A model generated the notes under the pieces. The model did no database searches. It was not told the origin of the DNA and saw only the letters and a program-made list of their open reading frames with translations. A program made the position numbers and the translations under genes. Below are positions 43,526-55,079 of a stretch of DNA of 64,000 nucleotides, in pieces. Each line of letters opens with the position of its first letter. Within the stretch, counting starts at the first letter, position 1. Source of the DNA: Dipteronia dyeriana (Eukaryota; Streptophyta; Magnoliopsida; Sapindales; Sapindaceae); assembly GCA_032871835.1 (NCBI GenBank), contig CM065299.1, forward strand, positions 26,801,074 to 26,865,073, written 5' to 3'.

Positions 43526-43882
43526 GTGGAAGATGATTCTTCACCCTGGATAGTTGATTCAGGGGCCACTAACCATATTTGTTCTTCTTTACAATGGACT
43601 GAGTCTTGGACACAGCTAGAGGAGCAAGCCTTCTCAATGCGTGTGGGGTCAGGGGATGTCGTGTCGGCACGATCAGTGAGCGTAAGTAGATTATGTTTTT
43701 GTAATAATTATATATTGTTGGACAATGTATTTTATATTCCTGGATTTACACGGAACTTGATTTCCGTGTTTAAGTTGTTAGAATACAAATATTCTATTTC
43801 TTTTAATAATAAGTTTGTTATTATTGGAAAGAATGGTATGAATATATGTTCAGGAATTAATAAAACAATTTGTATGTGTTAA
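43526..43882 (+). pseudogene. C2 aspartic protease
   Basis: EDDSSPWIVDSGATNHICSS contains the DSGAT active site; RNLISVFKLLE and the following residues match copia PR C-termini. The 118-codon frame ends at a stop where the polyprotein should continue; the following INT frame overlaps slightly. Confidence 0.85.
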
Positions 43883-44923
43883 GACCGTTAATACATACTA
43901 CACTGCTAAACACCGAAATGTTTAAGGTTGAAAAACAAAAAACTAAACGACATAAGATTTCTCCAGATAATGACACGTATCTCTGGCATCTAAGGCTTGG
44001 TCATATCAACCTTGACTGGATAGACAGACGAGTAAAAAGCGGACCTTTAAGTGAGTTAAAGGTTGATACCTTACCTGTCTGCGAATCTTGGCTGGAAGGT
44101 AAGATGACTAAGAGACCTTTTACTGGAAAAGGGCTTAGAGCTAAAGAACCGTTAGAGCTTATATATACAGATGTCTGCGGACCGATGAATGTTAAAACGA
44201 GGGGTGGTTATGAGTATTATGTCACCTTTATAGATGACAACTCAAGATACGGATATGTGTACTTGATGCAACGAAAGTCGGAAACATTTGAAAAAGTTTA
44301 AAGAATTCCGAGTTGAAGTTGAGAATCAATTAGGTAGGACTATCAAGTCACTGCGATCGGATCGTGGAGGTGAGTACCTTGACTAAGAGTTTGAAGACTT
44401 CATGGTAGAGCATGGGATAGTTTCCCAACTCACAGCTCCCGGTACACCTCAGCAAAATGGTATAGCGGAGAGGAGAAATAGAACCCTAATAGAAATGGTG
44501 AGATCTATGATTAGTTTCTCATCATTACCAAATTCCTTCTGGGGATATGCATTACAAACAGCGGCAAACATTTTGAATGTAGTGCCATTCAAATCTGTTC
44601 TTATGACTCCCCTAGAGTTGTGGAATGGTCGTAAAGCTAGTTTGAGCCATTTCCGCATATGGGGGTTTCCAGCACACGTGCTGAAGAATAGAACTTGGAA
44701 ACTAGACTCCAAATCTGTTGTCTGGCTGTTTGTAGGATACGCCAACGAGACCAAAGGTGGACACTTCTATAGTCCTGAAGATAACAAAGTATTTGTGTCG
44801 ACAAATGTAACGTTTCTTGAGGACAATTACATTAGTGACCATAAACCTCGTTCCAAGATTGTATTAAATGAGTTGGAGCCTGGTGAGACTAATGCTTCAT
44901 CAACAAGAGTTATTGTTCCATAA
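43870..44923 (+). pseudogene. C2 integrase
   Basis: GAG-pre-integrase and zinc finger: LWHLRLGHINLDWIDRRVKS and LPVCESW; the last Cys of the HHCC motif is Trp. Core: IYTDVCGPMN (first Asp) and FIDDNSRYGYVYLM. A one-base insertion near 44292 shifts the frame. LRSDRGGEYLD (second Asp) is followed by TAA, then APGTPQQNGIAERRNRTL carries the catalytic Glu in an open 173-codon stretch (44402-44923) through LELWNGRKASLSHFRIWGFP. Confidence 0.88.
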
Positions 44924-44938
44924 ACATCTGAGAGTCAG

Positions 44939-45860
44939 ATGGTTCCTGATCAGAATACACTACCACCTAGACGTAGTGAAAGGGTTGTGAGACAACCTGA
45001 ACACTATTTAGCTATAGATGAGGGACAAAGTGTTATCTCTGCTGATAGTGTTGATGATCCATTGACATTTAAGAATGCAATAGAAGATCCTGATAAAGAG
45101 GAATGGCTTAAAGCCATGAATTTCGAGATGGAGTCCACGTACTCTAACTCAGTATGGGATCTTGTAGACTTACCGGATGGGGTAAAACCCATAGGGTGTA
45201 AGTGGATCTATAAGAGAAAGAGAGGAGTAGACGGTAAGGTATAGACCTTCAAGGCAAGACTAGTGGCTAAGGGTTATACCCAGAAAGATGGGGTCGATTA
45301 TGAAGAGACCTTCTCGCCAGTAGCCATGTTTAAGTCTATTAGGATTCTCTTATCCATTGCTGCCTATTTCGATTACGAAATATGGAAAATGGACGTCAAT
45401 ACTGCATTCTTGAATGGCAATCTTGATGAAAGCATCTATATGATACAACCAGAGGGATTCGTGTGTCCAGATCAAGAGCAAAAGGTTTGCAAGCTACAAA
45501 GGTCCATCTATGGGCTTAAGCAAGCATCTAGATCTTGGAACATCAGGTTTGATGATGTGATCAAAACATATGGCTTCATGCAGAATGTCGATGAGCCTTG
45601 TGTCTACAAGCCCATCATTGATAAGAAAGTAGTTTTCTTGGTCCTATACGTAGATGATATCCTACTTATTGGGAATGATATGGGAGTGTTGTCTGATGTA
45701 AAGGGCTGACTGGCTAGCCAATTCCAAATGAAAGATTTGGGAGAGACGAGTCATGTTCTTGGGATCCAACTTATAAGGAATCGTAAGAACAAACTCATAG
45801 CACTGTCTCAGGCATCATATATCGATAAGATTCTTGTGCGATTTTCGATGCAAAACTCTA
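44939..45860 (+). pseudogene. C2 reverse transcriptase
   Basis: Reads through three open blocks in one register: RRSERVVRQPEHYLA and SVWDLVDLPDGVKPIGCKWI (44939-45244), then [20 protein letters not shown] and [12 protein letters not shown] (first palm Asp) to [11 protein letters not shown] (YVDD at 45647-45658). TAG at 45242-45244 and TGA after DVKG (Trp in relatives) are the breaks. Otherwise well conserved. Confidence 0.9.
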
Positions 45861-46633
45861 AGAAAGGTAATTTACCTTCTAGGCATGGAGTTAATTTGTC
45901 TAAGGAACAGTGTCCTAAGACACCTCAAGAAGTTGAGGATATGAGACGTGTACCATATGCATCGGCAGTAGGTAGTCTCATGTATGCTATGTTATGCACG
46001 AGACCGGACATCTGCTATACAGTGGGAGTAGTCAGTAGATACCAGTCCAACCCAGGATTGGATCATTGGGTTGCTGTCAAGACAATTCTCAAGTATCTTC
46101 GGAGAACGAGAGACTATATGCTAGTGTATTCTGGGAAGGATTTGATCCCGTTAGGATACACGGATTTTGATTTTCAGTCAGACAGGGATTTTAGGAAATC
46201 CATGTCTGGATCAGTATTCACTTTGGGTGGTGGAGCCATCGTGTGGAGAAGTATCAAGCAATCTTGCATTTTTGACTCCACCATGGAAGCCAAATATGTA
46301 TCCTCTTGTGAAGCTTCTAAAGAGGCTGTTTTGCTTCGTAAGTTCTTGAGTGATCTGGAAGTTGTCCCAGATCTGGATAGGCCCATCACACTTTATTGTG
46401 ATAACAGTGGTGCTGTGGCTAATTCTAAAGAACCAAGAAGCCATAAAAGATTGAAGCATATAGAGAGAAAGTATCATCTCATTAGAGAGATAGTGCAGAG
46501 AGGAGATGTGATCGTCACCAAGATAGCCTCACAAGATAATCATGCTGATCTATTTTCGAAGACCTTACCGGCTAAAGTGTTTTCGGGTCACCTAGATGGT
46601 CTAGGGTTACGAGACATGCCTCACATGCTTTAG
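45861..46633 (+). pseudogene. C2 RNase H
   Basis: The end of the 301-codon frame 45728-46633: PYASAVGSLMYAMLCTRPDI, GYTDFDFQSDRDFRKSMSGS (first Asp), STMEAKYVSSCEASKEAVLL (Glu), ITLYCDNSGAVANS (Asp), HKRLKHIERKYHLIREIVQR and DNHADLFSKTLP (Asp). All four expected acidic positions can be seen. This block is uninterrupted, so the domain itself may be intact even though the polyprotein is not. Confidence 0.9.
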
Positions 46634-46635
46634 TG

Positions 46636-46647
46636 CAAGTGGGAGAT
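46636..46647 (+). promoter_or_regulatory. C2 polypurine tract
   Basis: CAAGTGGGAGAT immediately upstream of the 3' LTR, the usual plus-strand priming site of plant copia elements. Confidence 0.7.
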
Positions 46648-48567
46648 TATTGAGGTTTATGCCCTAAAGATGTAATTTGTAAATGGATTTATGAAATAAA
46701 TAAAAAGAAAAGTTCAATTCATTATTGTTATGTTATTTATTTTATAAACTCGTGCATATATTTAAACATCCAAGATTGCTAGATGTAATCTCGAACTGTG
46801 TATATGAGTGTCATATACGGATGGATACAGTAAGAGACGTGCAATCTAAAGAGTCCATAGATAGCAAATAAAGTTGGGTACTTTATTTGTGGTTAATCTA
46901 TAGCTACGGTCAATTTCGTAATGTACGATGATTCTATCCTGAATCATTCATATGAGATATGAGAATGGAGGCTGAGCCATGATCTATGTGAATCTCTCGC
47001 AAAGATCCGTTTACCGATGAGATTCATATATATCAACTAATGATGGCTATATGTGGGTGATCTTAATCCTGAGTGTCTTATCTACTCCTTCAGGTTAAAT
47101 CGTAGTCTTTGATATACCATGGGTGAGATCAGATGCATTTCCTGATCAATATACTCCGTATGTTGGGATTGCGGTTTGGCTTGTGGTTGGGAAGGTTTGT
47201 ACACAATAGTGGAATCCACTCCTTCTTGTGAGAAGTAGATGGTAGTTCTCCTAAGGGTTGATTCGGGGCTTGGACAATATGAGCGCTCTCCTAATTCCGT
47301 GAGGAAATATGAGTTATTGTTCATTATAGAATCAATGATACTTAAAGGATATATGTAATTAGAGGGGTATAACGGACATTATGACCCAGCTCTAATTATG
47401 AACTACTGTTGAGGATCACATCATGTGTAATAGTTATATCAATGGACACCGAGTTGTATCGGTCTGTGTAAAAGCGTCTATAGTTGAGAGAGTGTAGCTT
47501 CGTGTTTTTAGTGGAATAACACTAGAGTTAATAATCAAAGAATATTAATTAAAGAGTTTAATTAATGATTCCAAGGATTATTGGAGCTCAAAATACCGTG
47601 GATCCATTAGGTCCCCTTACTAGCCTGATCGATTTAGGTAACAAGGGTCAAGGTTAATTAATTAGATTGTCCAATTAATTGTGTTACAAAAGTGACACGT
47701 ATATATTCGGGAATTAATTGAATAATGAGATTTTTTAATTAATGATTGTTAATAGTTAAATTAATTAAATAATTAGATTATTTAATTATATTGATAATTA
47801 TGAATTATTAATTAACTATTAATTGGATGATATTAGTTGATATATGGATTTAGGTGAAGATAAAATAATAGGATTATTTTATTTTACTAAATCATTTATC
47901 CAAATATTTGAATTTAAGTTAAAATTTAAAATACTTATTATCACTTTTAATATATTAGATATATTTGAAAATGATAATTAAAAAATATATATATAAATTA
48001 TAATATAAGAGATCGCATTGGATGCAAATTGGTGTGTTCACATATATAAGTGTTTGTATAGGATACAAACAATAAATATATAATAGAGGTTGACTTTTTA
48101 TAATAGATAATATACGCAATATATAAAAGATATATATTTTGTGAAAAAGCATGCATAGGCGTTAAAATCTTTTTTGATGAAAGATTAATTAACTATTAAT
48201 TGAAGGGTGTTAGTTGATATATGGATTTAGGTGAAGATAAAATAATAGGATTATTTTATTTTACTAAATCATTTATCTAAGTATTTGAATTTAAGTTTAA
48301 ATTTAAAATACTTATTATCACTTTTAATATAATAGATATATTTGAAAAGGATAATTAAACGATATATATCAATTATAATACAATAGATTGCTTTGGATGC
48401 AAATTGGTATGTTCACATATATAAGTGTTTGTATAGGATACAAACAATATATATATATAAGAGGTTGACTTTTTATAATAGATAATATACGTAATATATA
48501 AAAGATATATATTTTGTGAAAAAGCATGCATAGGCGTGAAAATCTTTTTTGATGAAAAAACATATGC

Positions 48568-48608
<41 letters not shown>

Positions 48609-49168
48609 TATATATTGGTGCAGGCGATATAAAGAGAGATAAGTGCAGGCGTATTTTTTTAACAAAAAGTTGACTTTGGTTTTGTGTGCACCTGATTCAC
48701 ACAAAAAAAAGAGGAAAAAAAACATAAGTTTTGCATGAGATGCAATTTAAGTGTGCGTAAAATCAATACACCAAATTGAGAAAAAAGAGTTTCTTCAAGT
48801 ATTTCTCTACATCCTCCATTCAAGTTCCTGAGATCGTGACGCGCCAACACGCAGTTACCAGTTCCGGGAGATAGCGAGGAAGATCGAGTGATTCAGACAA
48901 GAGCACATCATAGAGTGAAAGGGCTTCCAAACGTTGGTAAGGTTGGTTCAGACAAGAGCGTATCGAAAAGTGAAGGAGCCTCCAAACGTTGGTAAGTATA
49001 TCTTCTTCTGACTATATTGATTACAATTTTCTGTATTTACATATTGTATGTATTAGTTCCGAAAAATAATATCGATCCAAAGTTCACTGGTCCCAGATAC
49101 AAATATAATTTGTATAAAGATTTTAAAACCTAGTTCTACTGCGTGACCGGTAAACGGGGGTTCCAACA
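46648..49168 (+). repeat. 3' LTR of C2
   Basis: Starts TATTGAGGTTTATGCC (TG mutated to TA) and ends GGGGGTTCCAACA. About 2.5 kb, enlarged by an internal tandem duplication. Short frames inside are not genes. Confidence 0.85.
47808..48553 (+). repeat. About 370-bp tandem duplication in the C2 3' LTR
   Basis: ATTAATTAACTATTAATTG.. through GCATAGGCGTTAAAATCTTT..GATGAAA (to about 48183) is repeated as GATTAATTAACTATTAATTG.. through the same end (to about 48553), with scattered differences. Confidence 0.88.
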
Positions 49169-49286
49169 TCATATTCATACAAGATCACCAAGGTACCAAA
49201 GGTACTAACCCCGGCCACCACCTCCGTGGTAGTGGTCTCGAGAGTGTTAATCGAGATTTTCCACCTAGTGTGAATTTTCGGTTAAC
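49169..49286 (+). repeat. End of a family LTR, plus orientation (probably E3)
   Basis: CCGGCCACCACCTCCGTGG, then GGTCTCGAGAGTGTTAATCG to TTTTCGGTTAACA. The rest of the LTR is missing; C2 lies directly to the left. Its orientation fits the 3' LTR of E3. Confidence 0.7.
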
Positions 49287-50056
49287 AAAGTCCCATACCT
49301 ATGGATAAAACTTCTTCAAATGATCAGCGTTCCAGGTGTGGTCGATAGGTCGACCATCCATTCTTCCAGCTTGTAAGCTCCGCTGCAGATCGCTACTTTT
49401 ACCAAGCATGGTCTTTCCTAGTTGGGCCTCAGAACTCCGTCTGATCCTACCTGGGTGTTCTGGGTAACCTTCCTGAGTACTAGGTCTTTTTTTTGAAGCC
49501 CATAACCTTCACCCTTTTGTTGAAATACCTCGCGATCTTGCTATGATAAACTTATACATTCTTGGCTTCTTGATCTTGTTTTTCCTTTAAAAGGTCTAGC
49601 TTAGCTCGGAGTTTAAAATCATTGCTCTTTGGTTCAAAGTGTTGTACCCTGAACGAGGTTAGTTTGAACTCAATGAGAAGGACTGCTTCAACCTCGAAAG
49701 CCAACGAGTATGGTGTTTCTCCTGTGGTTGTCCTTTTCATGGTCTGATATGCCAGAAGGACCTTGGGAAGCTCCTCGACCCATTTACCCTTCTTCTGCTG
49801 CAATATCTTTTTTAGCAATTTCTTGATGGTCTTATTGGTAGCCTCAACCAGACCATTGGTCTACGGGTGAGCTACTGAAGCAAACCGGAGATCGATCTCT
49901 AAACCTTCACAAAAGTCCCTGAATCGGGTATTATCGAACTGTTTATCTTAGTTAGTGATTATGATAAGAGGTGTGCCAAACCTGAGACCACATTGGTCTT
50001 GACGAACCTGGTTGTATTTTCCTCTAAAATCTGGGAGAGAGGTTCTGCTTCGACCC
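49287..50056 (-). pseudogene. E6: integrase C-terminal fragment
   Basis: Minus-strand residues EELPKVLLAYQTMKRTTTGE, SLAFEVEAVLLIEFKLTSFR and VQHFEPKSNDFKLRAKLDLL (49552-49818), with NGLVEATNKTIKKL-type sequence upstream in broken frames. It is the end of pol of another minus-oriented family member, cut by E4 at 50057 and bounded by the LTR end at 49286. Confidence 0.8.
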
Positions 50057-51173
50057 TATTAATTAAAAATTTAATCGTGGTGAGAAATTTCAGTTAACAC
50101 CCTCGAGACCATTACCATGGTGGTGGTGGTCGGGGGTTGGTACCTTATTTACCAAGATTAAATGTGCAATGGTGAAGTATTTTACGTAGAGGAAAATGTG
50201 ATGAGAAGAAGATTAAGACGGCTTTATTATAAATCATATATGTCGTACAAAAACTTTCTAATCTCACTAAGATACAGTCGGATGGCAACCTCGTGCCTAT
50301 CGAATAGTAGAACCCAACGATGACCATGTTCTGGTTACGGAATTTAGGCCAAGTATCCTTTTTTTTTACTCTCCCCTTTTTTCTTTCTTCTCGTGCATAC
50401 TTCCGCCTATTTATACACAGTCCAAATAGGTTAAATTGGTGATTCTCTCGTCATGATTCTCTGAATCTAATCCCTCCTTATCGGGCGGGATATCTTATTT
50501 TGAATGTTGTCGACTTTGATCTAATGATGGAGTTGAGAATATCTTTTAGATATAAGTTTGTTTCCTCTTTAGACTCAAACACTTGCCATGCACGTACATA
50601 GTGTTTCGATGGAGTGCATATATGATCCTATGTGTCTTCATGGTGCGATTCCTCTTGGATGTCGTCATGCATAGCATTTAATATTTCATAGTGAGGGGTA
50701 GATTCATACCCTGGTCATAGTACCATGAGTATTTCTAGACCCTGATCATTTAGAACTTGAGGTGAACGCGGAACACTTTTTGGTGGTAATGGAGCTTTGG
50801 CGAGCTTTATCCCACCGGTCTAGATAGGTTCAAATCTTCCTTCGGAGAGACAAAACAGTAATGTAATGCAAGATGGGCACTTAATGGGTCTCTCTCTGTG
50901 CTTGGGGAGGATGGCTGGCTTCTGGAGAGGCTATAGGGTATTTTCGACCTTGGGGAGACTTGATTTGGTGGAAGAAGCTTGATTGGTTTGTGTCGGGCTT
51001 CACTTTAGATGATTCCTAAGCTCGGTGACCCTTTTTTGCTTTTACAGGGTGGTTCCGAAGCTAGACCTCAGGAACTGGGGTTCCAGGATAGGTGATCTCG
51101 GGTTTGGATTCGAGCAGGGAGAGTGAAAAATTTCTCTTCGGTCCATAGCCAAATTTGGCTATTAACAGAAGTC
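50057..51173 (-). repeat. 3' LTR of E4
   Basis: Starts TATTAATTAAAAATTTAATC (TG mutated to TA) and ends TTGGCTATTAACA; 1117 bp. A minus-strand TATA-type box lies near 50408-50416. Confidence 0.82.
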
Positions 51174-51570
51174 CCCTCTGACTTGAATACCGGTGGTTGA
51201 GTTGGGATTGGAGTCAGATTTCCTATTTTAATTGGGAAATTCCCCCCCCCCCCCCATTTAGCATTACCAAAAATCTTGGTGGAAATCTTCTCATTAATTG
51301 CACAAGTGACGTGGCGAGCATTGGCCGGTACATTCCCCGAAACAGTCTGGCTACATTACGGTTATTCCAGTTATCTGAGGTAATCTGACAGAAGATTCTG
51401 TCGATGTCATCACCTCCCCTACTTCTATTTATACCTAACTATTTCACCGCCTTCCTCACGATTGCTCTTAAACTTCAAATTATAAAAGTCCCTCTCTTTT
51501 GCTACCCTCTTTAACTACGCCTATGTTCCTTCTCTTTTTCTCAGCCTCCAAACTCTATTCCAATTTGTCA
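51174..51570. other. E4 spacer / 5' flank of antisense gene
   Basis: Starts GAAGTCCCCTCTGACTTGAA as in the sisters. Has a 14-base C run at 51242-51255 and CTATTTATACC at 51426-51436, in the position of TATTTAAACCC in E1 and E2. Confidence 0.55.
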
Positions 51571-52556
51571 AAAGTCAGCAATGACTCCGTTGATTTCCTC
51601 GTTGATGGCACAGAGGTTTCCAGTCTTGCCTAAGGAAAGCGAGCTCGACGAGACCTTGACAGTGACGACTCGCCTTCGGCCCCGCAGCGTCGTCTGTCGA
51701 ACATGATCGTAGCTATCAGGATTGGGTTTTCTAATTGAGTAGATAATCCTCTAAGCTTGGTTGATGAAGATTCTAGTGAGGAAAATAGAGACGGTTCTGC
51801 TGGGAAGGCCAAGTCATAGTTGCTGGTCCTTCTCTAGAGAGGCTTCTCCCCTTAGATCTCAGAATTATCCCAGACTCTACCACTGACCCTAACTCGCTTG
51901 ATCTCCTACGATCGAAGTATGGCATCCCCGACAATATTTCTTTCTCCATCCCTCACAGGAATTATGACATCTTCAAACCTTCCAACAATGTGCTCCCAAT
52001 TCACGTAGTGGCTCTCGAGAATGAGGTTAGGCTTCTTCTACATCCTACTCTTCGACGGGCCCACGTTCCCTACAGTTAGCTCCCCTCTAATAGACGCCCG
52101 GATTCTGGAGGCATCTGATCAGGTTTCTTGTACTGTAGAGGGAATAATACGAGCTGAGCAAAATTACCAGGGAGCCCGGAGCAGAGGTGATGGCATACCT
52201 CTCTCAGATTGGAAACCTATCCGGAGCTCCTTGAGGTAAGTTCTATGCCAAGGCAAATAACAAGTTCAATTTCATTGTCCCTGGTGCTTCGAGGAAGGAC
52301 CCTGCTTGGAAGGAGGAGTGGATCTTAGCGGGAGATGACTAGGGAATCTCGACCTTTATTGGTAGGCATGAGTTTACGATTCCCATGGCTTTCAATGATA
52401 AACCATCATGGGGCTATGATTCCTTTCTCGTTGAGTCTGAATCTGTGTTGAAGGCCATCCTTGCTAGTAACTAATTGAACAAGAAATTCCCAACTGCAGA
52501 CCCTTTTGATTCTCCCCGGGTAAACCACTTTATTCGAATCTCTGATGCTTCTCCTC

Positions 52557-52629
52557 GTAAGTAACACTGAATCATCATGTTTTGTTTCATTGATTAATTT
52601 GATTCCGATGGTTTTCCTTTTTTTAACAG
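52557..52629 (+). other. Intron 1 of E4 antisense gene
   Basis: 73 bp, donor GTAAGT after CTCCTC, acceptor TTAACAG. Confidence 0.78.
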
Positions 52630-53177
52630 TTTTTGTTGTTGCTCCAGCTTCCTGTGAAGCCTAACATGCTTGCACCCCTTCCTCCTCCGTCGAATCGAGT
52701 CAAGAAATCCATTTGGCTTTCTCAGAGAAAGAGGGGTCAACTGTTCCAGTTGGGACTTTATCCGCTCCTGCTCCGTCCTTCTCCTAGCACATGTCTAAGA
52801 TGGTGCTCCTCTCATCGTAGGCTACCAGGGCACGGGGTAAGGAGGCTTCTGTTTCTCAAGCAGCTAATGTAATAATGACAGCTCATGCTCTAGTTATCCC
52901 TACTTCTGCTTCTGCTTCTGCTCTTATTGCCTCCGCTTCTAACTTTCCATGCGTTTCTGTCTCTCCATCTACATTCTCTGACCCCTGAGATTAAAAGGAC
53001 CCCGAGACCAGTGTTGAAGGGGCCCACTTGTTTGCCTACAAAATCAGTCCAATTCTGCCATACATGATGAGGTCCTAGGGCAATTCGTCACTTCCTACCC
53101 TGGGGCCATTATATCTGTGATGGCATTAATGCTCGTAGATATCCTGATCACTAAGGTGGTCTACCCTCTTGGTCGAG

Positions 53178-53246
53178 GTAATCATTCTCTTCATCTTTTC
53201 CTGTAACGGTTTGTTGCGTAACTTTCTAACTTGAACTCTTTTATAG
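53178..53246 (+). other. Intron 2 of E4 antisense gene
   Basis: 69 bp, donor GTAATC after GTCGAG, acceptor TTATAG before GCCTTCAAATTC. Confidence 0.78.
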
Positions 53247-54050
53247 GCCTTCAAATTCAACGTGGCTATGGGCCACCAGGTAGCATCTCTCCGTGATCGA
53301 GCATCCAAAGCTGAGGGTGAAGCTGAACGGGCCATGGAGCTGTTGGCACTGGCTTAAGATCTAGTGCAAGAGATGACCTCTAGCCAGATAGGGATGAAGA
53401 CGGAGCTAGCTGAGCTTCATTGTGACAACGAGAGGTTGAAGGGAACTTTCGATCAAAATACCCTCCAGTCTCAACATCGCGTAAGACAATGGGATTCCTG
53501 GAAGGCTGATGCTAAGATGCTAAAAGTCGAGAACCAAGCCTTGCATGCTCATTTGGCCAAGTTGCAAATATAAACGGATGCCTCCTTCAGTGACATATAT
53601 TTTTATGCCTCCTTCCTAGTCACTGAAACCCTCTCTCTTCCTTTTGACCTTTCTTGTATCGCTGGCTGGGATAGGTAGGAAATCATGACCAGGGTTGCAA
53701 GGATGTTATGCCCAGAGGGTAACGACTCCAATCCTTCTAGAGGGGCTGGAGCGGGGAAGCAAGCAGTCGTGACAGATCCTTCCCTTCCTCATCCTATCTT
53801 ACCAGTCTTAGGTCACGGGGCCTCTAGCGGGATTTTGCCTGCACAATTAAAGGGGGACCTGTCAGAAGGCCAGGAGGAGGTCCACCATTGCCACAAAGAT
53901 CCCTCTAAAGAAGGGTCGGAGGTTGAGCAGAACATGATCGATTCTCTTGCAAATCTTCTCGATGTGTCCGTTCCTCCTGAAGTTATGGTGGTGGTTAATG
54001 TGTCTGTCCCTCCTCGAGGGTCATCATGGAGGATGAACGGATTGAGGTAA

Positions 54051-54559
54051 TCAGAAGGATACAAAAGCTTGATGTGACCCATCCTTGACTTACCTTGACT
54101 ACCCGAAAAGTGGGGTGGGCGCTCCGCTTTACTCTTGACCAAACAGATAGTCTTTATATATATATATTATATGTAGCCCGAAACCAGGGGTTGGGCTCTC
54201 GGTTTGACAACTGTAGCCTTTCAAAAGGTGATGGGCTGTCACATCATAAATGAAGATTAGCTTTAGATTTCATTCATGCTTGCTTTTATGGATTTTTACT
54301 TGGCTTGCTTCATTTCTGACCTTCACCATGACACAACCTTTGAAATAACTTGAATTTGGTAAAAATAATGAGATATAAAATTTAACTAAGTGGGAAGTAG
54401 ACACCTAGCTCTAGCTCTCAACTCGCAGCAGAAACTTGTAACTAGACGACTTTAGTGAGTAGTCATCTTATATGATTTTAAGCTAGTTTGCACCTGTTAC
54501 AGCAAGCAATCATATGCACATGGGGGACATTGGAGTTTAGGTAGGAGAACATTCTAAGC
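54051..54559. other. E4 spacer between antisense gene and repeats
   Basis: No ORF. Shares CCCGAAAAGTGGGGTGGGCG-like sequence with E1 and E2 and has a TATATA microsatellite near 54155-54170. Confidence 0.55.
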
Positions 54560-54935
54560 CCAGGTTTCTCTAGGGGTTATAGCCTTATCAAGGTATCGGG
54601 AGGGCTATCTAGCTATTTCCTGGTCTCAAGAGCTGTATGACAACTATGCTCTTACACTCAGACCCTTCTTGAGGGTGGTAGCCCAACCAAGGCATCAAGA
54701 GGGCTATCTAGCTATTTCTTGATCTTAAAATCTGGATGCCAACTATGCTCTTACACTCAGACCCTTCTTAGGGGTGGTAGCCTGACCAATGCATCAGAAG
54801 GGCTATCTAGCTATTTCCTGGCCTTGAGGTCTGAATGGAAACTATGATTTTACACTCAGACTTTTCTTGGCATGGGGTTGTGCCCGGCCGAGGCATCAGG
54901 GATAGCGAGGGGGTTTCCCCTACTGTTCCCTGGTC
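54560..54935. repeat. About 99-bp tandem repeats of E4
   Basis: Three to four units with GGGCTATCTAGCTATTTCC and AACTATGCTCTTACACTCAG. Confidence 0.9.
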
Positions 54936-55079
54936 TTGAGATGGCTATGTCGAACTTACCTGTGTAGACCCTAATTGGATATGGAGACATTACTGTAGAA
55001 TATAATCGAAGATGGAGAAAGCATACTTTATTGATAAAAAATGGAGTACATTATTGTTGGCGGTTTTACTAAAAACTAA

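Larger units (their letters stand above)
40672..49168 (+). mobile_element. Ty1/copia element C2 with unequal LTRs
   Basis: Order 5' LTR remnant, PBS, leader, gag remnant, PR, INT, RT, RNase H, 3' LTR. Having INT before RT identifies Ty1/copia. The 5' LTR retains only its last about 840 bases, while the 3' LTR is about 2.5 kb. No TSD can be matched because the left end is lost. Gag lacks most of its length. Several TGG or CAA-like codons are now stops. Confidence 0.92.
51571..54050 (+). pseudogene. E4 antisense gene, Transposase_28-like, three exons
   Basis: Same architecture as in E1 and E2: exon 1 to 52556, exon 2 52630-53177, exon 3 from 53247. The start ATG is lost (AAG in its place) and a base is missing soon after. 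Recognisable pieces are NDSVDFLVDGTE, GIPDNISFSIPHRNYDIF, FIVPGASRKDPAWKEEWI, SDASPR, then AFKFNVAMGHQVASLRDRAS and a coiled coil (MLKVENQALHAHLAKLQI). The acidic tail is shortened: VVNV is followed by an out-of-family end. Many stops. It is the most decayed of the three copies, yet both introns keep GT-AG borders. Confidence 0.72.
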
